Source: Massilia solisilvae (GTDB lineage: Bacteria > Pseudomonadota > Gammaproteobacteria > Burkholderiales > Burkholderiaceae_D). Taken from it: a DNA stretch of 64,000 bases. Positions 35,667 to 43,629 of this stretch are shown here, one piece after another. Both the position numbers and the translations under genes were made by a program. The notes beneath the pieces were generated by a model that was not told the DNA's origin, did not search any database, and was given only the letters and a program-made list of their open reading frames with translations. How positions within the stretch are numbered: position 1 is the first letter of the stretch; every line of letters starts with the position of its first letter. The stretch covers positions 558,001 to 622,000 of the forward strand of contig NZ_JANUGV010000001.1 of the NCBI RefSeq assembly GCF_024753215.1. The letters are read 5' to 3'.

Positions 35667-35703
35667 GATCACGCATGCAGCGGCGGCACGCGTCGGCAGG
35701 AGC

Positions 35704-36351
35704 TTATTCGATCAGGTGGTTGCGGATCGCGTAGTGGGTCAGTTCGGCGCTGTTCTTGAGCTTCATCTTCACCAGCAGGCGCGCGCGGTATTCGCTCACG
35801 GTCTTGACCGACAGCGACAGCTCGCGCGCGATGTCGCTCACCGTTTTGCCGGACGCGATCATGATCAGGGTCTGGTATTCGCGGTCGGACAGGCTGTCGT
35901 GCATCGGCGCCTCGTGGTCGGCGCCGACCTGCGCGGCCAGGGTCTGGGCCAGCGCGGCGCTGACGTATTTCTGGCCGGCGGCGACCTGGCGGATCGCCAC
36001 CACCAGCTCGCGCGGCGCGCTCTGCTTGGTCAGGTAGCCGGCCGCGCCGGCCTTCAGCGAGCGGATCGCGTACTGGTCCTCGCGATGCATCGACAGCATC
36101 AGCACGGCCAGTTCGGGCTTGTCCTTCTTGACCTGCTTGAGCACCTCGATGCCGTTCCGGTCGGGCATGGAGATATCGAGCAGCATGACATGGCAGCGCG
36201 AGCGCGGGTACAGGCGGATGGCGTCGATCCCGTTTTCGGCTTCGCCGGCAACGACGATGTCGCGCTGCTCGGCGAGGATTTGTTTCAGACCTTCGCGGAC
36301 GATCGCGTGGTCATCGGCGATGAAGACACGTATTGTTGCTTTCTCACTCAT
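35704..36351 (-). CDS. NarL/FixJ-type response regulator
   Basis: 215 residues. Receiver domain: acidic pair DD in VFIADDHAIVREGL, phosphoacceptor D59 in VMLLDISMPDRNG, and Lys in GYLTKQSAP. The C-terminal LuxR-type helix-turn-helix is LSDREYQTLIMIASGKTVSDIARELSLSVKTVSEYRARLLVKMKL. It overlaps the kinase gene by 8 bases (ATGAGTGA), so it is its cognate partner. Targets are unknown. Confidence 0.95.
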   Translation of the reverse strand: MSEKATIRVFIADDHAIVREGLKQILAEQRDIVVAGEAENGIDAIRLYPRSRCHVMLLDISMPDRNGIEVLKQVKKDKPELAVLMLSMHREDQYAIRSLKAGAAGYLTKQSAPRELVVAIRQVAAGQKYVSAALAQTLAAQVGADHEAPMHDSLSDREYQTLIMIASGKTVSDIARELSLSVKTVSEYRARLLVKMKLKNSAELTHYAIRNHLIE

Positions 36352-37825
36352 TATGGCGTGCGTCGGTTCTGCTGGCCAGGCGCGGCGGGATTGGCGCGAC
36401 CAGCCTGATCTTTATTGCCACCATCGTGCCACCTCCGGGCGCTCCCGACAAGGCCAATGTGCCACCCAAGGCGTGGGCCCGCTCGCTCATGCTGCGCAAA
36501 CCGAAGGATTGCGGCTTGAGGCGGTCGGCCGGGGCAATGCCGCGGCCGTTGTCGCGGATCGTGAGCAGCAGGTGGCGCCGCTCGCGGCGCAGGGTCACGG
36601 TCACCCGGGTGGCGCCGGCGTGCTTGGCGATGTTGGTGAGCGCTTCCTGGAAGATGCGAAACAGGGCGCTGGCGTGGTCGGGATCGAGTGCGATGTCCTT
36701 GTTGGGCGAGCGGAACACGCAGGCGATGCCGGCCTGCTTTTCGAATTCGCGTGCCTGCCATTCGAGCGCGGCGACGATGCCCAGGTCCAGGGTCGGCGGG
36801 CGCAGGTCGAGCGCGATGCGGTGCACGGCGTCGATGGTGCGGTCCACCAGGCCATCGAGGTAGGCGGCCTTGTCGGCCAGGGCGGCGTCCAGCGGCAGGC
36901 GCGCGGCCAGCATCGCCAGCGCCATCTTGATCGCCGTGAGGTTGCCGCCCAGGTCGTCGTGGATTTCGCGCGCGATGCGGGTGCGCTCCTGTTCCTTGGC
37001 CTGTTCGAGGTGCGCGGTGAGCTCGGCCAGGCGCGCGCGCGAGGCCATCAGCTCGGCGTGCTCGTTCTTGCTGTCGGTGATGTTGGTCATGATGCCGTCC
37101 CACTGCACCGCGCCGTCCGGCAGCAGCTGCGGCGTGGCGCGCAGGTTGATCCACTTGACGTCGTGCCAGGCGTCGATCCAGATGCGGCCCTCCCAGTTCC
37201 AGTTGGCCAGGCTGGCCTTCGATTCCTGCATCGCTTCGAGGTAGCCCTTGCGGTCCTCGGGCAGCACCAGGTCGAGGAACAGGCCGGGCTCGGCCTGCAG
37301 GCGCATGGCCGGCAGGCCGAGCAGCGCGGCGCTGGCCTCGGACAGGTAGGGAAAGCCGATCGCGCCGTCGGCGTGCAGCACGAACTGGTACACCAGGCCC
37401 GGCGTATGGCTGACCACCGCGTTGTAGCGCGCCTGGTACTGCTCGAGCGCGGCGGCGGCCGCGTGCTCGCGCGACAGGTCGTCGCCGATCCCCAGCAGCA
37501 GCGAGCGGCCGTCGCGCACGATGCGCAGGAAGCACAGCTTGACCGGGTACCAACTGCCGTCGGCGCGCCGGTGGCGGGTGCGCAGCGCGACCTGGGCGCC
37601 GACCTCGTCGCCGAGCGAGGCAAGCAGCCGTTCGAGGTCCGCGCGCGCAAGGCCAGGCGCCAGGTCGAGCGGCGTCATGGCCGCCAGCTGATCCTGGTCG
37701 TACTGGAGGTTGTGGCGCGCCGCCTGGTTGGCGTCAATCAGGTGGAGCGTGTCGGCATCGATCAGGTAGATCTCGGACGTGGCGGCCTGGATGCTGGCGG
37801 CGAGGGCGGGCGAGGGGGGGCTCAT
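36344..37825 (-). CDS. PAS-containing histidine kinase, DesK/NarX-type core
   Basis: 493 residues from the ATG at 37825, which overlaps the upstream stop (ATGA). Two PAS-like regions are seen (about 10-130 with YLIDADTLHLIDANQAARHN, and about 135-265). The HisKA_3 helix is TRIAREIHDDLGGNLTAIKMALAML, with the phospho-His near residue 289. The HATPase region has LFRIFQEALTNIAKHAGA and DNGRGIA. No membrane helix is visible, so it is probably cytosolic. It should phosphorylate the regulator encoded next. The ligand is not evident. Confidence 0.93.
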   Translation of the reverse strand: MSPPSPALAASIQAATSEIYLIDADTLHLIDANQAARHNLQYDQDQLAAMTPLDLAPGLARADLERLLASLGDEVGAQVALRTRHRRADGSWYPVKLCFLRIVRDGRSLLLGIGDDLSREHAAAAALEQYQARYNAVVSHTPGLVYQFVLHADGAIGFPYLSEASAALLGLPAMRLQAEPGLFLDLVLPEDRKGYLEAMQESKASLANWNWEGRIWIDAWHDVKWINLRATPQLLPDGAVQWDGIMTNITDSKNEHAELMASRARLAELTAHLEQAKEQERTRIAREIHDDLGGNLTAIKMALAMLAARLPLDAALADKAAYLDGLVDRTIDAVHRIALDLRPPTLDLGIVAALEWQAREFEKQAGIACVFRSPNKDIALDPDHASALFRIFQEALTNIAKHAGATRVTVTLRRERRHLLLTIRDNGRGIAPADRLKPQSFGLRSMSERAHALGGTLALSGAPGGGTMVAIKIRLVAPIPPRLASRTDARHNE

Positions 37826-38442
37826 GGGTGCTCTGATTCGGTGGATTTGCGGCGGCGCGCGCGCCACTGGGCGATGAAGCGGCGCAGGAAGCGCGCGGTG
37901 CTGCGGCGCTGGCCCGGGCCGAACGGATGGCGGCGATGCAGGCGCTTGCGCACGCGGCGCAGCAGGCGCCGGAGGGCCTGCGCCAGGCGGCGTGCGCGGC
38001 GCCAGGTGTCGCTGGCGCGCAGGAAGGCGATCGAGCGGTCCTTGAGCCGGATGAACCAGGCATGGCAGCGCGCGAACCAGGCCAGCGCCAGCAGCGAGGG
38101 CAGGGTCAGCACGTACAGCCGGGCGACCACGGCCGCGCCGCCCAGCTTGGCCACGACCAGGGTCAGGATGCCGGAAGCCGGGTGGCCGCGCGCGATCGCG
38201 ACCAGCGCCAGCACCTTGACCGGGAACAGCAGCAGCCCCGGCAGCACAAAGGCGACCAGCGCGACGTAGGGCGGCAGGCGGCGCACGCGCTCTTCCAGCG
38301 CACGCAGCGGCGGCCAGGCGCCGATCGCGGCGGCGATGCGCGCGCCGAAGTCCCAGCACCACTCTTCGAACAGCAGCAACAGCGCCACCAGGTAGACCAG
38401 GGGCGCGAGCAGCCGGGAGCGGGTTGGGATGCTTCGTGTCAT
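37822..38442 (-). CDS. Unknown membrane protein in a two-component operon
   Basis: 206 residues from the ATG at 38440-38442; a TTG six codons earlier is also open. At least three hydrophobic segments: LLAPLVYLVALLLLFEEW (about 10-27), YVALVAFVLPGLLLFPVKVLALVAIA (about 60-85) and VVARLYVLTLPSLLALAWF (about 105-123). A very Arg-rich C-terminal tail of about 65 residues follows. I do not recognise the family. It overlaps the kinase gene by 4 bases, so it may give a soluble kinase its membrane link. That is inference only. Confidence 0.75.
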   Translation of the reverse strand: MTRSIPTRSRLLAPLVYLVALLLLFEEWCWDFGARIAAAIGAWPPLRALEERVRRLPPYVALVAFVLPGLLLFPVKVLALVAIARGHPASGILTLVVAKLGGAAVVARLYVLTLPSLLALAWFARCHAWFIRLKDRSIAFLRASDTWRRARRLAQALRRLLRRVRKRLHRRHPFGPGQRRSTARFLRRFIAQWRARRRKSTESEHP

Positions 38443-38501
38443 GACGGCATGATACGGCAAACATGGCGCGCGCCGGCCGGTGAGCCGCTACAATAAGGAT
38501 T

Positions 38502-39071
38502 ATGAATAAGGCATTTGTAAAAGAGTCCGACGCGGACGATGACGACGCCGAGGGCGCGGCGCTGGCCGCGGCCATTCCCGCGGGCGCCAAGAACTACATC
38601 ACTCCGGCCGGCTACAAAGCGATCAAGGACGAGCTGCTGCACCTGATCGACGTCGAGCGGCCCGAGGTGGTCAAGGTCGTGCACTGGGCGGCCTCCAATG
38701 GCGACCGCTCGGAAAACGGCGACTACATCTACGGCAAGCGGCGCCTGCGCGAGATCGACCGCCGCATCCGCTTCCTCACCAAGCGCATGGACTCGGCGTT
38801 CGTGGTCGATCCTTCGGTGCATCACGGCAACGACCAGGTGTTCTTCGGCGCCACGGTCACCTACCTCAACAAGGCCGGGGAAGAGCACACGGTGACGATC
38901 GTCGGCGTGGACGAGCTCGACCCGCTCAAGGGCAAGATCAGCTGGGTGTCGCCGGTGGCGCGGGCGTTGACCAAGGCACGCGAGGGCGACCTGATCACCT
39001 TGCACACGCCGCTGGGCGTGGACGAGCTGGAGATCGTCAGCGTCGAGTATCCCGAGCCGCAAGAAGGTTAA
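38502..39071 (+). CDS. greB: Transcription elongation factor GreB
   Basis: 189 residues. The N-terminal coiled coil has YITPAGYKAIKDELLHLIDVERPEVVKVVHWAASNGDRSENGDYIYGKRRLREIDRRIRFL, including the acidic tip DRSENGDY. The C-terminal FKBP-like domain includes ARALTKAREGDLITLHTPLG. The N-terminus has an Asp-rich extra stretch (about 9-16). It rescues backtracked RNA polymerase by transcript cleavage. It diverges from the two-component operon and faces spoT across accessory genes. Confidence 0.97.
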   Translation: MNKAFVKESDADDDDAEGAALAAAIPAGAKNYITPAGYKAIKDELLHLIDVERPEVVKVVHWAASNGDRSENGDYIYGKRRLREIDRRIRFLTKRMDSAFVVDPSVHHGNDQVFFGATVTYLNKAGEEHTVTIVGVDELDPLKGKISWVSPVARALTKAREGDLITLHTPLGVDELEIVSVEYPEPQEG

Positions 39072-39082
39072 ATTTGCAAACT

Positions 39083-39117
39083 TGCTGGTAAAATCGTGGT
39101 TTCGCCCTTTACCAGCA
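39083..39117. promoter_or_regulatory. 10-bp perfect inverted repeat at an extended -10 site
   Basis: TGCTGGTAAA and TTTACCAGCA flank a 15-base spacer, ending four bases before the heme oxygenase-like ATG. The left arm contains TGGTAAAAT, which resembles an extended -10 promoter. There is no T run, so a terminator of greB is unlikely. It could be an operator or a leader hairpin. Confidence 0.55.
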
Positions 39118-39121
39118 CACC

Positions 39122-39745
39122 ATGAATTCCACCAATGACGGCGCGGGCGACGCCGACGTGCTTGCCGCGCTGCGGCTTGCCACGGCCAGCCGCCACGCGG
39201 CGCTCGATGCGGGCCTGCCGCTGTCGGGCGAAGCGGCAAGCCTGGCGGACTATGCTTCCCACCTGATGCTCTTGCGCGACTGGCTGGCGCCCTTGCAGGC
39301 ATGGCTGGCCGGATCGAACGCCGGCCTGCCCGACGCCCACCGGCTGGCGCGCATCGAGGCCGACCTGGCCGATCCCTCCATGGAAAACCTGATCCCGCGC
39401 GCGCAGGCGCCGAACGCGCAGCAATGGCCGCGGCACGCCAGCGACGCCTACCGCTGGGGCGTCTGCTATGTGATCGAAGGATCGCAACTGGGTGGCGCGG
39501 TGCTGTACCAGCGCCTGCGCGAACGGCTGGCGCCACACCCGCTGGGCTACCTGCGCGGCGTGCCCGAGGGACCCGGGCCGCGCTGGCGCGCGTTCATGCT
39601 GGCGCTGCGGGCCCATGTGCGCAGCCGGGCCGAGATTGCCGAGGCGTGCGCGGGGGCGTGCGATGCGTTCGATGCGATCCTGACTCGCGTTCAGCACCAC
39701 CAACCGCAAAACCGTCGTCCCCGCGAAGGCGGGGACCCATGCTGA
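39122..39745 (+). CDS. Heme oxygenase-like (biliverdin-producing) protein
   Basis: 207 residues. It has the bacterial heme oxygenase pattern: a proximal His in LRLATASRHAALD (H25) and the distal-helix motif YVIEGSQLGGAVL. The usual product would be biliverdin, a bacteriophytochrome chromophore, but no phytochrome gene is in the window. The last 11 residues (NRRPREGGDPC) are translated from a family B repeat, whose TGCTGAG supplies the stop, so the native C-terminus was probably near DAILTRVQ. No clear ribosome site is seen. Heme-binding residues should be checked by alignment. Confidence 0.85.
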   Translation: MNSTNDGAGDADVLAALRLATASRHAALDAGLPLSGEAASLADYASHLMLLRDWLAPLQAWLAGSNAGLPDAHRLARIEADLADPSMENLIPRAQAPNAQQWPRHASDAYRWGVCYVIEGSQLGGAVLYQRLRERLAPHPLGYLRGVPEGPGPRWRAFMLALRAHVRSRAEIAEACAGACDAFDAILTRVQHHQPQNRRPREGGDPC

Positions 39746-40161
39746 GTTACCGAAGCTAGCAACGGTTGAGCTTCATCACCCGAGACCAGCACGGGAACCG
39801 GGACGATACGCGGCATGGACAAGGAATCTTACGTGTACATGCTCGCTGGTGGGCGTTACGGAACGCTTTATGTCGGCGTCACGTCCGACCTGATTCGCCG
39901 CGTCTGGCAGCATCGAGAAGAGTTCGCCGATGGGTTCACAAAGAAGTACGGAGTGAAACAGCTCGTCTGGTACGAGGTCCATATCGATATCGTCGAAGCA
40001 ATCCGCCGCGAAAAACAGATCAAGCATTGGAATCGCGAATGGAAGCTCAGGTTGGTGCATGAGCGCAATCCGCAGTGGCGGGATCTATACCTTGAGCTGG
40101 TGTGAATAAGCGCGGTGGCCGTGCTCGCGGTCTATGGGCCCCCGCCTTCGCGGGGACGACG
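39713..40161. mobile_element. Candidate GIY-YIG unit bounded by inverted family B repeats
   Basis: Left repeat 39713-39746 (ending CCCATGCTGAG) and right repeat 40134-40161 (starting ATGGG, preceded by GGTCT) face each other and enclose one small nuclease gene. The outer ends are CGTCGTCCCC/GGGGACGACG. The inner ends match those of the gene-less pairs at 6326-6427 and, in reverse, 43486-43565. Mobility is inferred, not shown. Confidence 0.6.
39815..40105 (+). CDS. Small GIY-YIG nuclease-domain protein
   Basis: 96 residues, a stand-alone GIY-YIG domain of the YhbQ/UPF0213 type. The two short strands are YVYML (residues 6-10) and LYVGVT (18-23), followed by R28/R29, H33, and a Glu in the EAIRREKQIK helix (61-70). 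The C-terminus WKLRLVHERNPQWRDLYLEL is typical of the group. It would be a Mg-dependent DNA endonuclease; the substrate is unknown. It is less GC-rich than greB and spoT on either side, and lies between inverted family B repeats. Confidence 0.92.
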   Translation: MDKESYVYMLAGGRYGTLYVGVTSDLIRRVWQHREEFADGFTKKYGVKQLVWYEVHIDIVEAIRREKQIKHWNREWKLRLVHERNPQWRDLYLELV

Positions 40162-40201
40162 TGCTGGGGGAGCGGGTGAGAGCAAGCGCTGTGGTGACAA
40201 A

Positions 40202-42439
40202 CTATGCCCGCTCGCGCTCCACCCGGTTCACGCCCGCCACGCGCCGCAGGTTGCGGATCAGGTGCGCCAGGTGCACGCGGTCCTTTACCTGGATCGTGAA
40301 GCGCAGCTGGGTCATCATGTGTTCGTCGTCCTCGTCCATGCCCACATAGGTGATGTTGGCGTCGGACTCGCCGATCTCGGCCGCCACGCGCGCGAGGATG
40401 CCTTTTTCGTTGTTGATCAACAGGCGGATGCGGCAGTCGAACCGGCGGTTCAGCTCCGTGCCCCACTGGACCGCGATCCAGCGGTCCGGCTCCTTCAGGC
40501 GCAGGCGCTTGCCCTGCGAGCAGTCGGCCGTGTGCACCACCAGCCCCTGGTCACGCCGCAGCTGGCCGATGATCGCGTCGCCCGGGATCGGCAGGCAGCA
40601 CGGGGCCAGCTGCACCGACACGCCTTCGCTGCCGTAGATCGTGACCGGGTCGAGCTCGCCGCCGGCAGCCGGCTGCGCCGCCGGCAGGGCGCCGGTCTCG
40701 TCCATCAGGCCGAAGATATGGCGCGCCACCAGCGCCGGCATGCGCTTGCCAATGCCGATGTCCGCGTACACCTCTTCCAGCGACTTGGCCGACGATTCGC
40801 CCAGCAGCTTTTCGACCGTGGCCGGCGGCAGCTCGGGCTTGATGCCCAGCACGCCCAGCGCCTGCGCCAGCAGCTCCTGGCCCAGCTCCACCGATTCGTT
40901 CAGGTTCACCGTGCGCAGGTGGTGGCGGATCGCCGAGCGCGCCTTGCCGGTGCGGACAAAACTGAGCCAGGTCGGGCTCGGCCGCGAGTCGGGATCGGTG
41001 ACGATTTCGACGATGTCGCCGTTGTGCAGCTCGGTGCGCAGCGGCTGCGGCTCGTGGTTGATCTTGACCGACACCGTGTGGTCGCCAATGCCGGTGTGGA
41101 TCGAGTACGCAAAGTCGAGCGCGGTGGCGCCGCGCGGCAGGGCGATGATCTTGGACTTGGGCGTGAACACGTACACCGAATCGGGGAACAGGTCGACCTT
41201 GACGTGCTCCAGGAACTCGGCCGAGTCGCCGGTCTGCTGCTGGATGTCGAGCAGCGATTGCAGCCACGCGTGGGTGCGCTGCTGCAGGTCGCTCATGTTG
41301 GCGTCGCCGTTCTTGTACAGCCAGTGCGCCGCCACGCCCGATTCCGCGGTGCGGTGCATCTCCTGGGTGCGGATCTGGAATTCCACCGGCGTGCCGTACG
41401 GGCCGATCAGGGTGGTGTGCAGCGACTGGTAGCCGTTGATCTTGCGGATCGCGATGTAATCCTTGAACTTGCCCGGCATCGGCTTGTACAGCCCGTGCAG
41501 CGCGCCCAGCGCCACGTAGCAGTTGGGGACCGTGTCCACCACCACCCGAAAACCGTACACGTCCAGCACCTGCGAAAACGACAGGTGCTTGTTGCGCATT
41601 TTCTTGTAGATGCCGTACAGCGTCTTTTCGCGCCCGTACACCTCGGCCGGGAGCCCGGCCATGGCGAGCGTGTTCTTGACCGCCTCGAGAATCTTCTTGA
41701 CCACCTCGCGCCGGTTGCCGCGCGCTGCCTTGACCGCCTTGGCCAGGGTGCGGTAGCGCATCGGGTACAGGTGCGAGAAGGCCAGGTCCTGCAGCTCGCG
41801 GTAGATGTTGTTCAGGCCGAGCCGGTGCGCGATCGGCACATACACTTCCATCGTCTCGGACGCGATGCGGCGCTTCTTGGCCGGCGTCATGAAGCCGAGC
41901 GTGCGCATGTTGTGCAGCCGGTCGGCCAGCTTGATCAGGATGACGCGCACGTCGCTGGCCATCGCCAGCAGCATCTTGCGGAAGTTTTCGGCTTGCGCCT
42001 CGACCAGGCTCTGGAACTCGATTTTCTCGAGCTTGGACAGGCCGTCCACCAGGTTGGCCACCTGCGGTCCGAAGCGTTCGATCAGTTCGTCTTTCTTGAC
42101 GTCCTGGTCTTCCATCACGTCGTGCAGCAGCGCAGCCATGATGGCCTGGGCGTCGAGCTTCCAGTCGGCGCAGATCTCGGCGACCGCGATCGGATGGGAA
42201 ATGTAGGGCTCGCCGGACTTGCGCAATTGCCCGAGGTGCATTTCGTCAGAGAAGCGGTAGGCTTCCTTGACCTTTTTCAGTTCGGCGGGGGTGAGGTATT
42301 GCTGGAGCTTGTTGACAAGCTGCGTGACCGAAGCCACGCCTTGCGACGCGTCGGCGGAATCCTGCTGCGCAGGCTCCGGGCGCCTGGCCCGGGTCTTGGC
42401 GTTGCCTGCTTGAGTCGAATCCGGGGTGGTCAGGTTCAT
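40202..42439 (-). CDS. spoT: Bifunctional (p)ppGpp synthetase/hydrolase SpoT/Rel
   Basis: 745 residues from the ATG at 42437-42439; a TTG two codons earlier is less likely. The HD hydrolase domain has HPIAVAEICADWKLDAQAIMAALLHDVMED. The synthetase domain has GFRVVVDTVPNCYVALGALHGLY and INGYQSLHTTLIGPYGTPVEFQIRT. The TGS domain contains VFTPKSKIIALPRGATALDFAY, and the C-terminal ACT domain starts near FDCRIRLLINNEKGILARV. Both domains look intact. It controls the stringent response. The gene follows gmk-rpoZ, the usual betaproteobacterial order. Confidence 0.97.
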   Translation of the reverse strand: MNLTTPDSTQAGNAKTRARRPEPAQQDSADASQGVASVTQLVNKLQQYLTPAELKKVKEAYRFSDEMHLGQLRKSGEPYISHPIAVAEICADWKLDAQAIMAALLHDVMEDQDVKKDELIERFGPQVANLVDGLSKLEKIEFQSLVEAQAENFRKMLLAMASDVRVILIKLADRLHNMRTLGFMTPAKKRRIASETMEVYVPIAHRLGLNNIYRELQDLAFSHLYPMRYRTLAKAVKAARGNRREVVKKILEAVKNTLAMAGLPAEVYGREKTLYGIYKKMRNKHLSFSQVLDVYGFRVVVDTVPNCYVALGALHGLYKPMPGKFKDYIAIRKINGYQSLHTTLIGPYGTPVEFQIRTQEMHRTAESGVAAHWLYKNGDANMSDLQQRTHAWLQSLLDIQQQTGDSAEFLEHVKVDLFPDSVYVFTPKSKIIALPRGATALDFAYSIHTGIGDHTVSVKINHEPQPLRTELHNGDIVEIVTDPDSRPSPTWLSFVRTGKARSAIRHHLRTVNLNESVELGQELLAQALGVLGIKPELPPATVEKLLGESSAKSLEEVYADIGIGKRMPALVARHIFGLMDETGALPAAQPAAGGELDPVTIYGSEGVSVQLAPCCLPIPGDAIIGQLRRDQGLVVHTADCSQGKRLRLKEPDRWIAVQWGTELNRRFDCRIRLLINNEKGILARVAAEIGESDANITYVGMDEDDEHMMTQLRFTIQVKDRVHLAHLIRNLRRVAGVNRVERERA

Positions 42440-42514
42440 ACGCAATGTCGTTCAGCCCTTGTTTGAACAGAATAACAGAATTACGGACTGACTCCCCCGG
42501 ATGACCGGAGAAAC

Positions 42515-42718
42515 TTACATCGGCACCTTTTTCAGCATTTCCAGGCCGACTTTACCGGCGGCGATTTCGCGCAGGGCCAGTACGGTCGGCTTGTCCTTGG
42601 CTTCGACCTTGGGGGTGTGGCCTTGCAGGAGCTGGCGCGCGCGGTAGGTGGCTGCCAGGGTCAGCTGGAAGCGGTTAGGGATGTTCTTGAGGCAATCTTC
42701 AATGGTGATGCGGGCCAT
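42515..42718 (-). CDS. rpoZ: RNA polymerase omega subunit
   Basis: 67 residues starting [38 protein letters not shown] lies eight bases before this ATG; a GTG three codons upstream overlaps that site and is rejected. Omega stabilises beta-prime and takes part in ppGpp binding. Encoded between gmk and spoT. Confidence 0.97.
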   Translation of the reverse strand: MARITIEDCLKNIPNRFQLTLAATYRARQLLQGHTPKVEAKDKPTVLALREIAAGKVGLEMLKKVPM

Positions 42719-42771
42719 GTTGTTCACTCCTGAATAACGATGTGATACGCGCGCTTAGGCAAGCGAGCGGG

Positions 42772-43425
42772 TCACGATTCTTGTTGCGCGTGGATACCCA
42801 ACTGGGCAAACAGCGAGGCGTTGCGGGCAGCCTGCTGGGCGAACCGGCAACGTGTCGCTTTGACAATCGCCTGCAGCTCGGACAGGGCGACGTTGAACTC
42901 TTCGTTGATGATAGCATATTCGAACTCGGGAGCGTGAGCGATCTCCCCGCCGGCCGCCAGCAGGCGCCGGGTGATGATGTGCGGCTCGTCGGTGCCGCGC
43001 TTGTACAGGCGCTCTTCCAGCGCGGCGATCGACGGCGGCAGAATAAAGATGCCGGCTGCATGCGGGAACTGCTTTTTCACCTGGCGCGCGCCCTGCCAGT
43101 CGATTTCCAGCAGGATGTCGGTGCCGTTCTTCATCTCCTGTTCCACGGTCAGGCGGCTGGTGCCGTAGTAGTTGCCGTGCACCTCGGCCCATTCCAGGAA
43201 TTCGCCGCGTTCGGCGCGCGCGACGAAATCGTCGGCGGTGGTGAAGTAGTATTCGCGGCCGTCCTGTTCGCCCGGGCGCGGCGCGCGCGTGGTGGTCGAG
43301 ATCGACAGCTTGATGCCCGGCTCCAGCGCGAGCAGGGCGTTCACCAGGGTCGACTTGCCGGCGCCGGACGGGGCGGCGACGATGAACAGGCTGCCGGAGT
43401 AGGCGGGGGCGGGGACGGCGGACAT
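42772..43425 (-). CDS. gmk: Guanylate kinase
   Basis: 217 residues. The ATG at 43423-43425 has AAGGA upstream; the open frame continues back into a family B repeat but has no support there. P-loop APSGAGKST is at residues 18-26. GMP-binding and lid blocks are [22 protein letters not shown] and [15 protein letters not shown]. It converts GMP to GDP with ATP. Transcribed towards rpoZ and spoT. Confidence 0.97.
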   Translation of the reverse strand: MSAVPAPAYSGSLFIVAAPSGAGKSTLVNALLALEPGIKLSISTTTRAPRPGEQDGREYYFTTADDFVARAERGEFLEWAEVHGNYYGTSRLTVEQEMKNGTDILLEIDWQGARQVKKQFPHAAGIFILPPSIAALEERLYKRGTDEPHIITRRLLAAGGEIAHAPEFEYAIINEEFNVALSELQAIVKATRCRFAQQAARNASLFAQLGIHAQQES

Positions 43426-43485
43426 GGTGCTTTCCTTCAAACGTTGTGGTTCTCGGCCAGCGGAAAATACCACCAGCTTCAAAAC

Positions 43486-43565
43486 CGTCGTTCCCGCGGA
43501 GGCGGGAACCCATAGACCGCGTGATTGTACGCTCAGCATGGGTTCCCGCCTGCGCGGGAACGACG
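43486..43565. repeat. Family B inverted repeat pair without a gene
   Basis: Arms 43486-43515 and 43532-43565 with a 16-base interior. Read in reverse it has the same inner ends as other pairs (CCCATGCTGAG and GGTCTATGGG). It lies upstream of gmk and downstream of yicC. Further downstream, 43566-43629 holds short repeats of CTAACTCTTAC/CTAACTCGTAAC type. Confidence 0.85.
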
Positions 43566-43629
43566 GGTTACTGCTAACTCTTACTGCAACTGCTAACTCG
43601 TAACGGGTTGGTGCTGACTCTTACGGGTC

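Noticed and set aside
43426..43539. A 38-residue N-terminal extension of Gmk
   Set aside because: It reads through a family B repeat and has no ribosome site, while the ATG at 43425 has AAGGA and gives a normal guanylate kinase length.
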